NCBI RefSeq assembly: GCF_012489685.1 | Contig: NC_080042.1 | Location: forward strand, 11,050,150-11,114,149 | DNA: 64,000 bases | Source of the DNA: Lotus japonicus | Lineage: Eukaryota; Streptophyta; Magnoliopsida; Fabales; Fabaceae | Reading direction: 5' to 3' | In this document: one piece after another, positions 9,196-19,786 of the stretch | How positions within the stretch are numbered: position 1 is the stretch's first letter | How the letters are laid out: each line of letters opens with the position of its first letter | Made by a program: the position numbers and the translations under genes | The notes under the pieces: model-generated | The model's database searches: none | What the model saw: the letters and a program-made list of their open reading frames with translations, nothing else | Told to the model about the DNA's origin: nothing

Positions 9196-12118
9196 TCTAT
9201 ACTATTGCATTTGAGTGGTTTTAACGTGTCCAACCATTGATGAGTCAAATGCGTGACTTTTTGTTGGATGTTGCTCTCAAACTGCTTTTTGAAATTGTTC
9301 AAGAATAAGTTGGGACCCATACCATTTCACAAACATAGGGACTAAAACTTCAAGTAGTATTTTAGTGAGTATAGATTTAGAAGATAACATTTTTTTTATT
9401 ATGTTAAAACGCAAGTGGCATGGTGATGAAATGTCGGCATGCTGGTAAAAGGAGTGAGAAACAATTAGAAGCTAACAATTTGGTCAAGCCTTAAAGTTGA
9501 GAGATAGGAAATAAGGTATGCTTTTTGTTATCCGTCGAGAAGGTATAAATGATATCTGAGTCTATATTTCCTTTTAGAATCATAGAAAACTTAAACAAGA
9601 AAGTGTATAAATGATATATTAATCTCTCTACTACTCCTTATTTATGTGTTTCTAAGTGTAATTAGTCCAGATGTGGTGCTTTAACATTATTTGACAGGTG
9701 TAGTGCTTAATTTGTCTAACTTAATGTCTTAACAGTTTGAAACTATAAAGCAACTTCTTGAATGTATTCTTATTGTAATATGGTATTTTGCATTTGCTCT
9801 GTCTTTGTAGCTGTGGCAATGATTAAATTGTAATTGACCATGTGAGTGCTTTCATTTGCATTGAAAGAGTCATCAATTACCTTCACCATATGGCAGAGAA
9901 CAAATTTATAATGGCTAAAAGATAGGCTTAATCATGGTGATGGTACGGTTCTGAAAAACTTCCATCTTCCTCCTTTGACTCACCGAATGTCTTATTCCTT
10001 AATTTTATGCTAAGATCTCTATTGTCAACTATAAAATGGTAATGGTATAATGTGCAATTTAAAAAATTCTAGAAATGGTCTGATATGATAATTTTACTGA
10101 GAAAAGAAGGGTATAGAGAGTTGAAAGTGTACTACAGAAAAAAGAAAAAAAAAAGTAGATGAGAGTGTTGCTATCCTTTTTTAGGTGTGTTGTGGAGAAA
10201 GGTACCCTGATCTTTTTTAGAAAAACTTGGCCTTTTTATTGATGCACCCTTAGTTTTACTTTCAATAGAAATTGAAAAGAGAAACATGAAAAGTAGAAGA
10301 TGTACGTTAAGATAAATTGTTGAATGTTTATGTAAGAATTTAACTACCTGAGTTGTTAAACATAGTTAGGAAGTTATTGATTTTACCATAATACTTAAAT
10401 TACCTCTTGAAATGTTGTTCTTTATTCATGCATTTTACCAGTTGCACTTTATAGCTGTACTGATTGCACATGCATATAGGTTTCTTTATTCATATATGTT
10501 TAGGAACTTGTGCTAAACTTATATGTTAATGGCATATCTGTTATATATGTTGCTGAAGATCTAACCACTGATCTTGTATTACACTATTACTCCCTACATT
10601 TAGAATTGAAATTTGTTTGGAGCATTGTTAAACTTTGAAGTATCTCTATTCTTCTAATCAACTTCTATTCTAGAGTATTTATCTAAAAACTCAAATTTTC
10701 CACTATTGGCTTATTTAATGCAATTTTATTTTCTACATATACTTTGCTCTGAACTTCACTAAGTATATCCTTTTCTATTCACTTGCAGGAATCCTACATA
10801 ATCCTCATTGGATATTTTACTGACTGGTTGGATTAGGTGTATTCAACTCTAAGCCTTTTTGCAAGGTTGTAGTGAAATTCAAGTACATATGAAATGAAAT
10901 ATTTTGATCTTATATTCATGTATTGACAACTTTGCCTGATTTGTGTGTAGATTTTTTCACCTATTTACTTTAGCTTACCCTACTGAATTCTCCATATAAA
11001 TTTTTTTTATTCAAAGCATTAGGAGTTATTTTAGCAATTATTACTCTCTTGATTTGTGGGAGAAGTAGTAGTATAATAATTACCTGATGGACGTGTGGTT
11101 TATTGTGAAGTTTGTTGAGTTAACCTTGACTTGCTTGACTACCATTTCAAAAAAAAAAGACTTGCTTGACTATGACATGGTTTGTTACTTAATTTTACTT
11201 CTATTTGAATTTGGGTTTGGGGTTGGGATGGGACAACTCACATTTGGGTGGAACAACTCTTTTTGATGGAAAACGCATTGAAGTGTACAAAAATTATAGT
11301 TTTTCTCATGAATTGTATGGTATTCTTAGAAAATTATGATAATTCATTGACAGTGACACAAAAATTCGATATATGAATGATCATCATAAGGATTCAAGTG
11401 AAAGACGTCATATAGAGAGAAAGATGTAAGATGTTTAATTTGGCCATTGGTAACGTTGGTTAAACATGGATTCTCTATATGACCCTTGGTGTTGTCTTTC
11501 ATCATTTTATATGATAATTAAGGATTAAGATAGTGGTGCCAATCATGAGTCTATTTATGAGTGTGATCTTATGTGAATAGGGATGTATCTTATGAGAAAT
11601 GTGATCTTATGTGAGAAAATGAGAATAAATCACGACCGTTAGATCTAATCATGTGATTTTTTTAAAATGTCACATGATTTCACCTTTTAATCTTGACCAT
11701 CCATGATTAGATCCAACGACATGATTTATTCTTATGTTCTCATATAAAAACATCTTTCTCATAAGATACATCCTCTATTATTAAAATAATTAATCTACAA
11801 ATATATGGTGGTATGCAAAAAAAAAAACAATAAAATTTTGTGCAATATATGAATTGCTTAATTTATTTTGATAAATTGTAGAATCATTTTTCCGTGCATC
11901 GCACCCCTTGGTGTTTTGGTATCTAATTGCATCTCTTGCATATTTTACTATCATTTTTTACATTATTCTTGTGTTCTTATAGCTCTTAATTTTAGTCATT
12001 CAACAATGTATCCCTAATCAATTGTTCATATAAAATTCAAGTAGTTATAAAACCAAAAGAGAAAAAATACGTATTAAGGGTCGTGCATCGCACGGTATGC
12101 ACGGGTATTAATGCTAGT
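9196..12118 (+). mobile_element. Non-autonomous Helitron
   Basis: The 5' end is A/TCTATACTATTGCATTTGAG (TC at 9196-9197 after A at 9195). The 3' end is CTAGT/T (12114-12118), preceded by a GC-rich palindrome around gtgcatcgcac...gtgcac (about 12082-12103). TC start, 3' hairpin, CTRR-type terminus and insertion between A and T are the Helitron hallmarks. It is 2.9 kb long, AT-rich, and lacks any Rep/helicase frame, so it would move only with an autonomous partner. It holds a foldback MITE at 11576-11779. Confidence 0.75.
11576..11779. mobile_element. Foldback MITE inside the Helitron
   Basis: The arms aatagggatgtatcttatg and cataagatacatcctctatt are inverted copies. The inverted similarity continues inward through ...agaataaatca.gac.gttagatctaatcatg (left) and its complement (right), leaving only a short loop near 11665-11690. 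It is about 204 bp. The family is not assigned because the exact ends and target duplication are uncertain. Confidence 0.65.
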
Positions 12119-13280
12119 TAACACAAAGAGACAAAAAAACCCAAAAGACCATTAACTAAGAGCAGAGATGGCCGGTAGTAGAATACATTCAGTAAAAAAC
12201 ATCAGTCAAAACTCCAACAACAAGAATCCAAAGGCACAACAATAGAGAGAACCCCGCCATGTACCACATCTTGGGTAAGCAACCACCTTTTAAATAATCA
12301 ATGGAAGAAGGACCACAATAAAGACAATTGATTAAAGGTATTTGCATCTGCTAAAAAACAAAGTTAGACAAGAGAGTAGGGGAATCCGACAGTGTATGTT
12401 GAGAGACAAGAGCATCACATCTTCCTTCCCACTTCACACAACCGAGTAAAAAAAATAGAACTGTTGCTTAGCCCATGTCTGCAGATCCAAGAGGGAGAGT
12501 ACTCTTGAGGTACTAAGGATGCAAAATCACCTAGAAGCTCCTGGAGGTATTAGTCTTGCATCAGTTGCTAAAGCAGATCTCACAGCTGGATGGAGAGAGA
12601 ACAACTAGTAGGGACCCAAATCATTGATGAAGTTTAATCTAGCTATCTCATGTGCAACCTTGTTGTTGTTTCTAGGAATCCATAAGAAAGCACACCACTG
12701 GAAATTCCTCCTCAGATTAAGGATATCTGAAACAATACTATGGATCTCACCTTGTCCTTTCCCATCTCTGCATGCCTCAATCAAGGGTAAGCAATCTGAT
12801 TCCACTTCAATTTCTGTCCATCCCATGTTATGAGCCAGTACTAATGCTTCCCTAAATGCCAGAGCTTCTGCCATGAGAGCTGAATGTGAGAACGCTTTAG
12901 AAACAGATCCAGTAACCAGTAGACCAGCTTCATCCCTCACAGCAATACCAATGGAGCACACAGGGGAGGAAGATTTCCAACTGGCTTCAGTGTTCAATTT
13001 GAGCATCCCAGGTAAGGGAGGTTTCCACGGTCTTTCATTGACGGTGGAGCCATATGGGCTCACCCTTTGTTTAATTATGACTGGTTTTGTAGCTGATAGA
13101 TCATGAATCATATTTGAAATTTGCCTAATGGTGGCTTCAGGGTTTGGCACTTCCTGTTGGAAGACAACTCTGTTCCTTCCCTTCCAAATAGCCCATAGAG
13201 TAAGGCTGAAAATTGAAGAATCCTCCTCTGGATGGTTAGAGACTGAATTTAGGAAATTGAACTGTTGTAGAATCCAAAGA
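12119..13280 (-). mobile_element. 5'-truncated LINE with RNase H domain
   Basis: The minus-strand frame from about 13280 to 12605 encodes the end of a plant L1-type ORF2: the zinc-binding end LWAIWKGRNRVVF, then an RNase H domain (MLKLNTEASW, IAVRDEAGLL, ALMAEALAFREAL, VESDCLPLIEAC, NNKVAHEIARL). The frame runs out of the element into the flanking LTR at 13281, so the LINE starts abruptly inside ORF2, as 5'-truncated LINEs do. Bases 12119-12604 are its 3' UTR. The Helitron is inserted at 12118/12119. Confidence 0.8.
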
Positions 13281-13366
13281 TGTAAACCCTCCATATTCTG
13301 GGCCTCTGCATAGTTGACACAGTTGGTCCTCCTCTTTGGGCCCATGACTCATTGTGAGTCCTATCA
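13281..13366 (-). repeat. Chromovirus 5' LTR, last 86 bp (split copy)
   Basis: It starts tgtaaaccctcc and ends cctatca and is equivalent to 1163-1248 with about two substitutions. It is followed directly by the target duplication ggagg (13367-13371) and the resumed B3 exon. Confidence 0.9.
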
Positions 13367-13371
13367 GGAGG

Positions 13372-13479
13372 ACTTAACTTCCAAAATCACTGAAGCTTTG
13401 AACAGAGCCAGAACCTTCCAATCTAAAATTCCCTCCTTCATGACTGTCATGAAACCTTCCTGTTAATGGATATTCCTTG
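13372..13479 (+). pseudogene. B3 gene 1, right part of the split exon (start of second B3 domain)
   Basis: It continues the frame of 812-850 after the chromovirus: DLTSKITEALNRA, then SKIPSFMTVMKPS, the first strands of a REM-type B3 domain. A TAA follows at once. The +2 frame from there reads VNGYSL up to a GTGAG donor at 13480 and then joins in phase 0 to the next exon, so about 2 bp were lost near 13461. Confidence 0.8.
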
Positions 13480-13579
13480 GTGAGATTTATTTTATCCTTA
13501 TTTTTATCCATTAAGATAGCTTTATATAATGAAGCAGTATAACTTGTTAGGTTTTCTGACATGTATAAAAATAATCCAG

Positions 13580-13828
13580 CACATCTCATCATTATTTGCA
13601 AAAAAATATTTGAAGAATGAAACAGGTGTCGTTCTGCAAGTCTTGGATGGGAGAACTTGGTCTGTTAGTTTTAACCTCGGCAAATTCAATGCTGGGTGGA
13701 AGAAATTCACATCAGTTAATAATTTGAAGGTGGGAGATGTATGTCTTTTTGAGCTAAACAAGAGGGTACCCCTTTCATTAAAAGTATTGATCTTTCCACT
13801 TGCCGAAGAACTGCATTCGCCGCCTTGA
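13580..13828 (+). pseudogene. B3 gene 1, second B3 domain
   Basis: The acceptor AG is at 13578-13579. It reads HISSLFAKKYL, a strand with TWSVSFNL, the core GWKKFTSVNNLKVGDVCLFEL, and SLKVLIFP. The order FAKKYL / W / GWxxFxxxNxLxxGDVCxFEL is the REM B3 signature. It ends at TGA 13826-13828. The frame stays open beyond it up to a GT donor near 13838, so this stop may be a nonsense change (CGA to TGA would fit) rather than the gene end. Confidence 0.85.
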
Positions 13829-13918
13829 TCACAAGGTAATCCAAGTTGGTTTTTGTTTTAGAGTTTTATTCCATTTGATCTGCATAGTAATGGTTATAAT
13901 TTTCTTCCTTGGAATCAG

Positions 13919-14311
13919 TTCAAGGAGATAGAGTCAATCGTATCAACCCTAGGAGATTCTGGTACACTGAAAGTCAAAATATTCTTACCAGCAGATGTAA
14001 ATCTTAAATATCAATGTTGTTTTGCCACTGAGCAAGTTGTTGTTAATTATTATCTTATTACTCCTCCCTATGAAATGGTTAAGTTCATTCAACTTAAAAT
14101 GCAACTATTGAATTTTCAAAATTGTACATAATGCATCCTTAAGCTAACTATCATATATACCACAGGTGCGGAGACAATTAGAAGAACTTCAAAGCTAATT
14201 AGCCCCCGCCCCTTGAGAAATGCTGCTCTAAAAGAAGCTAACAAATTCAACTCAAACAATCCCTTTTTCATAGTCAATTTAGCACCAAATATGAACCGAG
14301 ATCACAGGCCG
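13919..14311 (+). pseudogene. B3 gene 1, linker exons and start of third B3 domain
   Basis: One linker exon probably spans 13919-about 13997 (acceptor at 13917-13918, Arg/Asn-rich, donor near 13997). A second spans 14166-14311 (acceptor AG 14164-14165, donor GTAAGT from 14312). The second reads ALKEANKFNSNNPFFIVNLA, the conserved opening of a B3 domain in these proteins. It ends in phase 0, matching the exon at 14645. Confidence 0.7.
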
Positions 14312-14644
14312 GTAAGTTTATCAAGTGGCTAATCAAATAGGAGTGTGGTATTTTGTATTTATGTTTGGATCCTGGCTGGATGCAATATTAACAGACTTTT
14401 ACCTCAACCCATGAAAAGAGTTCCCTTCATTTTTTGTCTTGAATTGTGTGGGAATGTCTGTTTGCATGACGACAAATGAATATCCATCATCCAAGACACT
14501 ATAACACTCATAGTCTCCTAATTTCCATAAAAAATACATATATTACATATATAATGCTAGCAGCAAACCTGAAGTTATTGTTCTATACTGTGATTAGCTA
14601 TTAGGCTCTGATCTTGTGGCGATAAAAAATATGATTTGATGCAG

Positions 14645-14890
14645 CGTGTACCAAATCTCTTCATCAAAAAGTACTTCAATGACATGCAGTAGACCATAAT
14701 GATACAGTTTGAAAAGAAATTGTGGCCTGTGAAGTTGATTTGTTATCCAAAACAAGGTTCGGGCAAGTTGTCAAAAGGTTGGGTCGAATTTGCTAGAAAA
14801 AATAAATTGGTAGTTGGAGATGCTTGTGTCTTTGAGCTCATCAATATGAAAGATCCGGTGCTTGATGTTCACATTTTCAGAGGTCACTGA
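14645..14890 (+). pseudogene. B3 gene 1, last exon with third B3 domain
   Basis: The acceptor GCAG ends at 14644. It reads RVPNLFIKKYF, then TAG at 14690-14692 where Gln would be usual, then WPVKLICYP, GWVEFARKNKLVVGDACVFEL and VLDVHIFRG, with a final TGA at 14888-14890. Apart from the one internal stop the domain is complete. The 3' end of the gene, with AT-rich downstream sequence, follows. Confidence 0.85.
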
Positions 14891-15189
14891 TATTTGAAGT
14901 TGTTAGTAGTTAGTACCATGAAAAATGTACCAATGCTTATAAATGCAATTGACAAAAACATTAAACTAACATTTGATGTATTATGTCTACGTTGATAAAT
15001 ACTCAGTTAGTCATGTATGAATGAAATTTTCCTACTTTGTGCAATGAAATTTTCCTTTCTATTATGCCTGCATTCTACGCCACTTCTAGTTTATTTTTCT
15101 ATAACCTTTGATAAATTCCTTCCGAAATACAAGCTTCTTTGGTGGAAATTGTAAACAATTGGTACATATTTATAAGGAGCACAACAAAC
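14891..15189. other. Gene 1 3' flank, no further feature seen
   Basis: AT-rich sequence that probably includes the 3' UTR of B3 gene 1. No convincing coding frame, repeat end or RNA gene was seen here. Confidence 0.4.
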
Positions 15190-17760
15190 TGTATTTCCTA
15201 TTTAAATTAAAACCAAATCAGCAAAAGTATCCACACTCAATGATGACGCTCGAGAAGCCTAAGCAAGCTCCACCGCCGCCCTAAGGCCCAAAAGCTCGGC
15301 TAAAAGTGGATTGGAGGTGCCCAACTGGTGATCTTTAGCCCACCAGGGTCTGGGCACAATAAATAAGGCCACCAATTCATCTGGTGATCACAAAATAGGA
15401 CATCCATATTAGCAGAATCATCCTCAAGCCGAATCGATTTTGCAAACCAAAGGACCTTGTTTCCATTCCAAGTAGGTTGCTGGAAAATGACTTCTTTCCT
15501 CATTTTCCAAAAGCTCCACAGAAGACTCGCAAAGAGATTAGACCAGGACGGGACTCACTGCGATCTAGGAGAGTAATGCATAAAATGTACCACCCACTAG
15601 TGCAAATCCAAGGAGTAAAGCGTTGGATCCAATTACTCATTCACCAGGAACATATTAGCCTGTTAGGCTCCTTTCCAATGCAAAACGAGCTTCCAAGTCG
15701 GATCAAAAGGAGAGAGAGCACCTTGGCCCATAAGAAGATCATATGCAGAGCTTGAAGAGTACTCACTACTTGTTGTGCACGCCCAAACAGGTACATCAAT
15801 GACCATATTTGAGTAAGGTAAACTGAACGACATGACACAGACCACTGTCGAGAGTGGTACTTGATCAAGCACTATAGTAGAACCAAGCCAGTGAACCTTC
15901 CAAAAACCACAAGATGTGACCACCTCCAACCTCTTCCACCTCAAGCCCTCCGTGAAAGAATCCTATGTCTTTCGAACCCATTCCAGATATACGACTCCAA
16001 GTTTCGATGCTGCACTAGAGGAAGAACATCTTTATTGTCAACGACAGTGACTATTAATTACCACTGCCACAAGATAACAATCATGAAGCAAAGTTGCAAT
16101 TGTTGACAAATTGATAAAGATTGTTGAGCAAGTAGATGACATCATGCAAGAGAGATATGTTAGGATAATGGTAAAGCCACTTTTGTGGATGGTCATCAGC
16201 CAAAGCTTATAAATAGCACTAGCTTTTTCACTTCCATATGATCCCATCCCAGCAAGCATTCGAGTATTGCTTCAAAGAGAGGAAAAATTCAGAGAGACAG
16301 AGAAACTAGTTTTTTCTTTGTATTCTCTTGTGAGGTTCTTTTAGTGTGGGTTCTCTTATTTCAAGAGAGAGTGTGATTTGTTCTCTCCTTATATTTAGAG
16401 AGAGGTGTTGTAATTTCTTCCACTTAGTGAAAATCTTTTCTACCAGTGCCCGTAGTTTTTCCCTTATCCGTTGAGGGTTTTCCACGTAAATATTGTGTGT
16501 CAATTTCCTACTCTCTCATCTTTTATTTTAGTTGCGTGACATTATCCTGCTACTCTGGTACTCAACATTTATCACAGGTCCACACCCATACTTGTGAACA
16601 ACTTGGACCCAGAGAGCATCCGTATTCTTAATTAAACCCCAATTAAGCTTCATAAAAAGAGCCTAATTGAACTCATGCAAGCACTTAAACCCAAGAACCC
16701 ATTTGCTCTTAGGAGGGAATACCCTCTCCCATGACACATGATTAAGGCATTTGTTACCACCCTCAGCACCTTCGATGAACCGTTTCTCGAGCCCCTTAAA
16801 CATAGTGCAAACGTATTTAGAGAGGAACATGGTTTGCATGCAATAGGTCGGGAGGGAAGTCATAAGGGACTGCGTGATAGTAACTCTACCAGCAAGGCTC
16901 AAGTTATTCGCCTTCCAAGAAGATAGACATTTTTGTGTATTATTCAAATGAAATCAAAGGTTTCTTTATTGTCCCACAACTGCCAAATGCTTCTAAAAGA
17001 ACAGAGGCTGAAGGTCATCCGATCCTGGCAAAATTTGGAGCCTCTTGTGATACCCGGGGCCGATGAGGGTGTGGAAAGAACGTTGGTGCAATGAGGCACA
17101 TACAAGGAATGGCTCCTGGAAGACTTCTAGGTGGAGGGTCACATGATTGAATTGATTTCATACCCGAACAGGAGGTATTCTGAGATTGTATAGGTATGAG
17201 ACTATACATTTAAGAAGGGCATAGTTTGATTGGTCATACTCATGACAACAAGATGCATCTTTTTCTCGGGAGCCCAACTCATAAAAACTCCAAGGTTAAG
17301 TGTGATTGCCTTGAGAAATGTTGGTATAAGTGACATTCTATGAAGTTCTTTCGGGAAGCACGTGAGTGATAACAAAATGTTTTGGAAAGACTCATGTTGT
17401 CATCGTGAGGTCAGTCGTCAGATATGGATGTTGCACCCCATGCCTAAAATCTTTAATTTGTCTGATCTCCTCGACTAAAAACAATGCTTGGACAATCTCC
17501 AAATCACACGACTGTAGGTGAGGGAAAACTCCTCTAACAGAGAAATCGCTAGTAATCCCCTGAAGGGGCGTAGAGAGTATTAAAAAAACTAACATACTCT
17601 TAAGTCTATCAGGGTCGGTTACCACATCTCTATCCTCAACAGTAAGGGCTTTAATCATATTCCACTACCTTCTGATCTTGGTCGTAATAAGGAAGAGCCA
17701 GGTGTTATAGACCCCATGTTTAACCCACATGCAATGAGACTTCTTCCTCCAGATCATCTC
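15190..17760 (-). mobile_element. Decayed LINE (ORF2 remnants)
   Basis: Minus-strand order from 17760 down matches plant L1-type ORF2. There is a pre-RT segment (WRKKSHCMWVKHG near 17740, many stops), the end of RT (SSWKANNLSLAGRVTITQS, LPTYCMQTM near 16910-16840, then SWERVFPPKS), a zinc-binding segment (DVPVWACTTSSEYSSSSAYD near 15800) and the start of RNase H (LLAELLGLRAAVELA near 15290). The central palm is missing and the frames are broken throughout, so this is an old fragment. A probable solo LTR interrupts it at 16101-16567. Confidence 0.7.
16101..16567 (+). repeat. Probable solo LTR (copia-like) inside the LINE remnant
   Basis: It begins TGTTGACAAATTG and ends GGTACTCAACA. It contains a TATA box (TATAAATAGC near 16208), pyrimidine and GAGAGA-rich leader sequence, and the motif CCGTTGAGGGTTTTCCACGT seen in many copia LTRs. 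LINE sequence lies on both sides. I could not find a matching 5-bp duplication (flanks tgcaat and tttat), so the exact ends are provisional. Confidence 0.55.
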
Positions 17761-18075
17761 CTCCGGGGCCGGGCCAAGGCCCATGTGGCCCAAGTAAGGG
17801 CTCTAGGCCCCAAAAAAATTACTAAGTAAAAAAGCCTCTCATTCATGTGATAAGTCCAATAGTCTTTTTGTAAAAAAGACCTCAAATAAAAATCAATGCC
17901 TTAGTTCAAAAAACCAAGCCCAATAGTCTCCATGAAAAGAAAAAAATACTCCATCCCAAAAAGCTCGAAAAATAAAATTTAAATAAAAAATTAGTTTTAA
18001 GTAAAAAGTATTTTATTAAAGAAATATTTTTTGAGATAAAAAAGTCTTACTTTAAAATTTTCTTTAGGTCTCATT
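17761..18075. other. AT-rich spacer, no gene seen
   Basis: Low-complexity A/T-rich sequence with runs of A and short AAAAAGTC-type repeats, between two LINE fragments. No open frame or terminal repeat is recognisable. Confidence 0.4.
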
Positions 18076-18492
18076 TTTTTTTGGTTACATATGGAAGCTA
18101 AACAAACGGAAAAAAAAAAAACTAATCAAGAACGTCTTGACAAAGCAAGGACACCTCATGCACCGAAGGCATTCTCCACACCTGCCAGCTGCAGCTACCC
18201 CAAGTCGCATACTTAGCCAAAGCGTCCGCTACCATGATCCTCTCTCGAGGAATACAACGCACAGAAACATGCCAACTGTGATTAAGGAGCTCGCGGACCT
18301 GCTGAATCATGTCTTGATGCCAAAACTGACTTTCGTCCTACGTCCCTGTAACCACGTTAACCAATTCAGCACAATCTGACAAACATACCACCCTCCGAAA
18401 ACCCAAATCCCACACATGTCGCATACCCTCATAGAGAGCTCGCACTTCCGCCAAGAAAGCATCACCAATTCCAAACGATTTTTAAGTCTCAT
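18076..18492 (-). mobile_element. Truncated LINE 3' end, RNase H remnant
   Basis: A T run (about 18067-18076) marks the poly-A tail on the minus strand. The adjoining frame (18310-18122) reads IQQVRELLNHSWHV, then PRERIMVADALAKYA, the C-terminal part of a LINE RNase H. A frameshift near 18308 leads to an upstream segment (18492-18307). It is a short, 5'-truncated, dead copy. Confidence 0.7.
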
Positions 18493-19337
18493 TTAGTATT
18501 GAGCCGGCCATAATCTCATCTTGAAGCAGAACTCGGTGATACTCCTTCCAAAGCATAATTTGAAAGCTATATCCAGGATGGCATTGTGGTGCATCTTTTG
18601 CTTGTAGTTAATGCTCTCCAATCATTTCATTAATCTACGCTTCCTCTGAACACATTAGCAAACATTATTTTTACACTCAGGATAACAATGATGATTCTTT
18701 TTATTGATTGAATCCTTTTTAGAAAAAAGATAATGCACTGATAGTGTAAAACCAATCAGATTGTAAAGATGTGTCACGTTAATTAATAAAATTAAATAAA
18801 AAATAAATTTTCTCACACTTTTGAAATTTGATTAGTTGATTGTGTAAAAAAACTTTACACAAATTAAACTCTACTTTTTTTCTTGGTACATATTGATTGA
18901 TTGAATACTTTACACACAAATGAGAGAGATTATTTACGAATGGGAAATCATTGATTGTATAAATCTAGGAATAAATGAGACCAAAAGAAAATGAAACCAA
19001 AAAATGAGACCAAAAGAAAAGGGATAAATTAAGGACTTAACTAGGTATAATAAAAGGAAATAAATCTTGCTATGGAGAATAAATTACATGTCCACTTGAA
19101 TTTAAATTTGATATCGTGATTAGTAAGGATAATTTAGGATACATTGCTATTTAACTTTTAATTCAAATATATGCTGATAAAAAACTACTATGAAAAATAT
19201 CAAAATAAACAGCCATTTAAATTTGATTACGGATTAAAAAAAAGATATTATACAGAGATTTTGTAGTGCCTGGTGAGAAAACGTCTCGTATTCTTTTGGT
19301 ACAATGAATCTCAATTTATTTATCATTGCCTCATAAT
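18493..19337. other. AT-rich intergenic spacer, possible MITE remnants
   Basis: No coding region. Near 18733-18870 are short inverted segments (gatagtgtaaa...tttacacaaatt) that could be a worn MITE; I cannot fix its ends. The rest is A/T-rich, with imperfect repeats of the form gagaccaaaagaaaa near 18978-19020. Confidence 0.35.
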
Positions 19338-19351
19338 CCTCATTGACCTTT

Positions 19352-19695
19352 TTTTTTTTTTTTTGTTATTGGGAGGGACTAAGCCCAGAAACTACAAACG
19401 AAACTGTCTCGGGTAAGAAACACCCGTAACATCAAAGAACAACAAGTTCCTACAGATAGGCGGAGGAACATCAAGAACATGAGTACCCAAGTCCAAAGAG
19501 TGGGCCAAATTAGCTAAACAGTCAGCGACTTGATTAGCCTCTCGCAGTGTATGGCGACAAATAACCTCCCAGTCCTTCAACATCATCTCCCTGATTTGCA
19601 AAACCAGAGCAGCATAAGGGTGAGTCATCTCACAGCCCTCATTAACTAGAGTGATAGCAGCAAGAGAATCACTCTCCACAATTACTTTCCCAATT
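19352..19695 (-). mobile_element. 5'-truncated LINE insertion with target duplication
   Basis: The minus-strand frame 19679-19392 encodes the end of a LINE RNase H (ESDSLAAI, then REANQVADCLANLAH). A long T run (about 19349-19364) is the poly-A tail. The direct repeats cctcattgaccttt at 19338-19351 and 19696-19709 are the target duplication, a 14-bp length normal for LINEs. It is 344 bp, so only the last part of ORF2 and a short 3' UTR were copied. Confidence 0.85.
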
Positions 19696-19786
19696 CCTCA
19701 TTGACCTTTAGGTGTTCAGGGTTAAAACTTAAAATATATCCCTGTTCAAAAAAAAAAACACTTAAAATCTGTATCCCTATATAATT

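Larger units (their letters stand above)
851..13366 (-). mobile_element. Chromovirus-type Ty3/gypsy LTR retrotransposon inserted in B3 gene 1, with nested insertions
   Basis: The LTRs begin TGATA and end TATCA and are flanked by the 5-bp duplication GGAGG (846-850, 13367-13371). The left LTR is 851-1248. The right LTR is split: 6820-7124 and 13281-13366. On the minus strand the order is gag, protease, RT, RNase H, integrase and a chromodomain-like tail, the chromovirus order. The two LTRs differ at about six of some 391 shared sites by eye, so the insertion is fairly recent. Even so, the coding region has several stops and frameshifts and a hAT-like insertion in integrase. A purine-rich tract abuts the left LTR, as expected at the 3' end. 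Confidence 0.9.
411..14890 (+). pseudogene. B3 gene 1: three-B3-domain REM/VRN1-like transcription factor gene, disrupted
   Basis: Pieces of one gene can be joined across the insertions by splice phase: 411-725, 812-850 plus 13372-13479, 13580-about 13828, 13919-about 13997, 14166-14311 and 14645-14890. They encode the C-terminal half of one B3 domain, an acidic linker, a second B3 domain and a third B3 domain. Plant REM/VRN1-like B3 proteins bind DNA in the nucleus and commonly carry several B3 domains. The gene is dead as read. It lacks its 5' end, has in-frame stops at 617-619, 13826-13828 and 14690-14692, has a frameshift near 13461, and has a 12.5-kb retroelement in one exon. Gene 2 downstream has the same layout and matching phases, so they are tandem paralogs. 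Confidence 0.85.

Noticed and set aside
15861..16106. Short frames on both strands between 15.6 and 16.3 kb
   Set aside because: They are broken pieces of the minus-strand LINE and of the LTR. None is independently supported.
17392..17658. 88-codon minus-strand frame as a possible gene
   Set aside because: Its upstream context reads as LINE pre-RT sequence. It is part of the decayed LINE.
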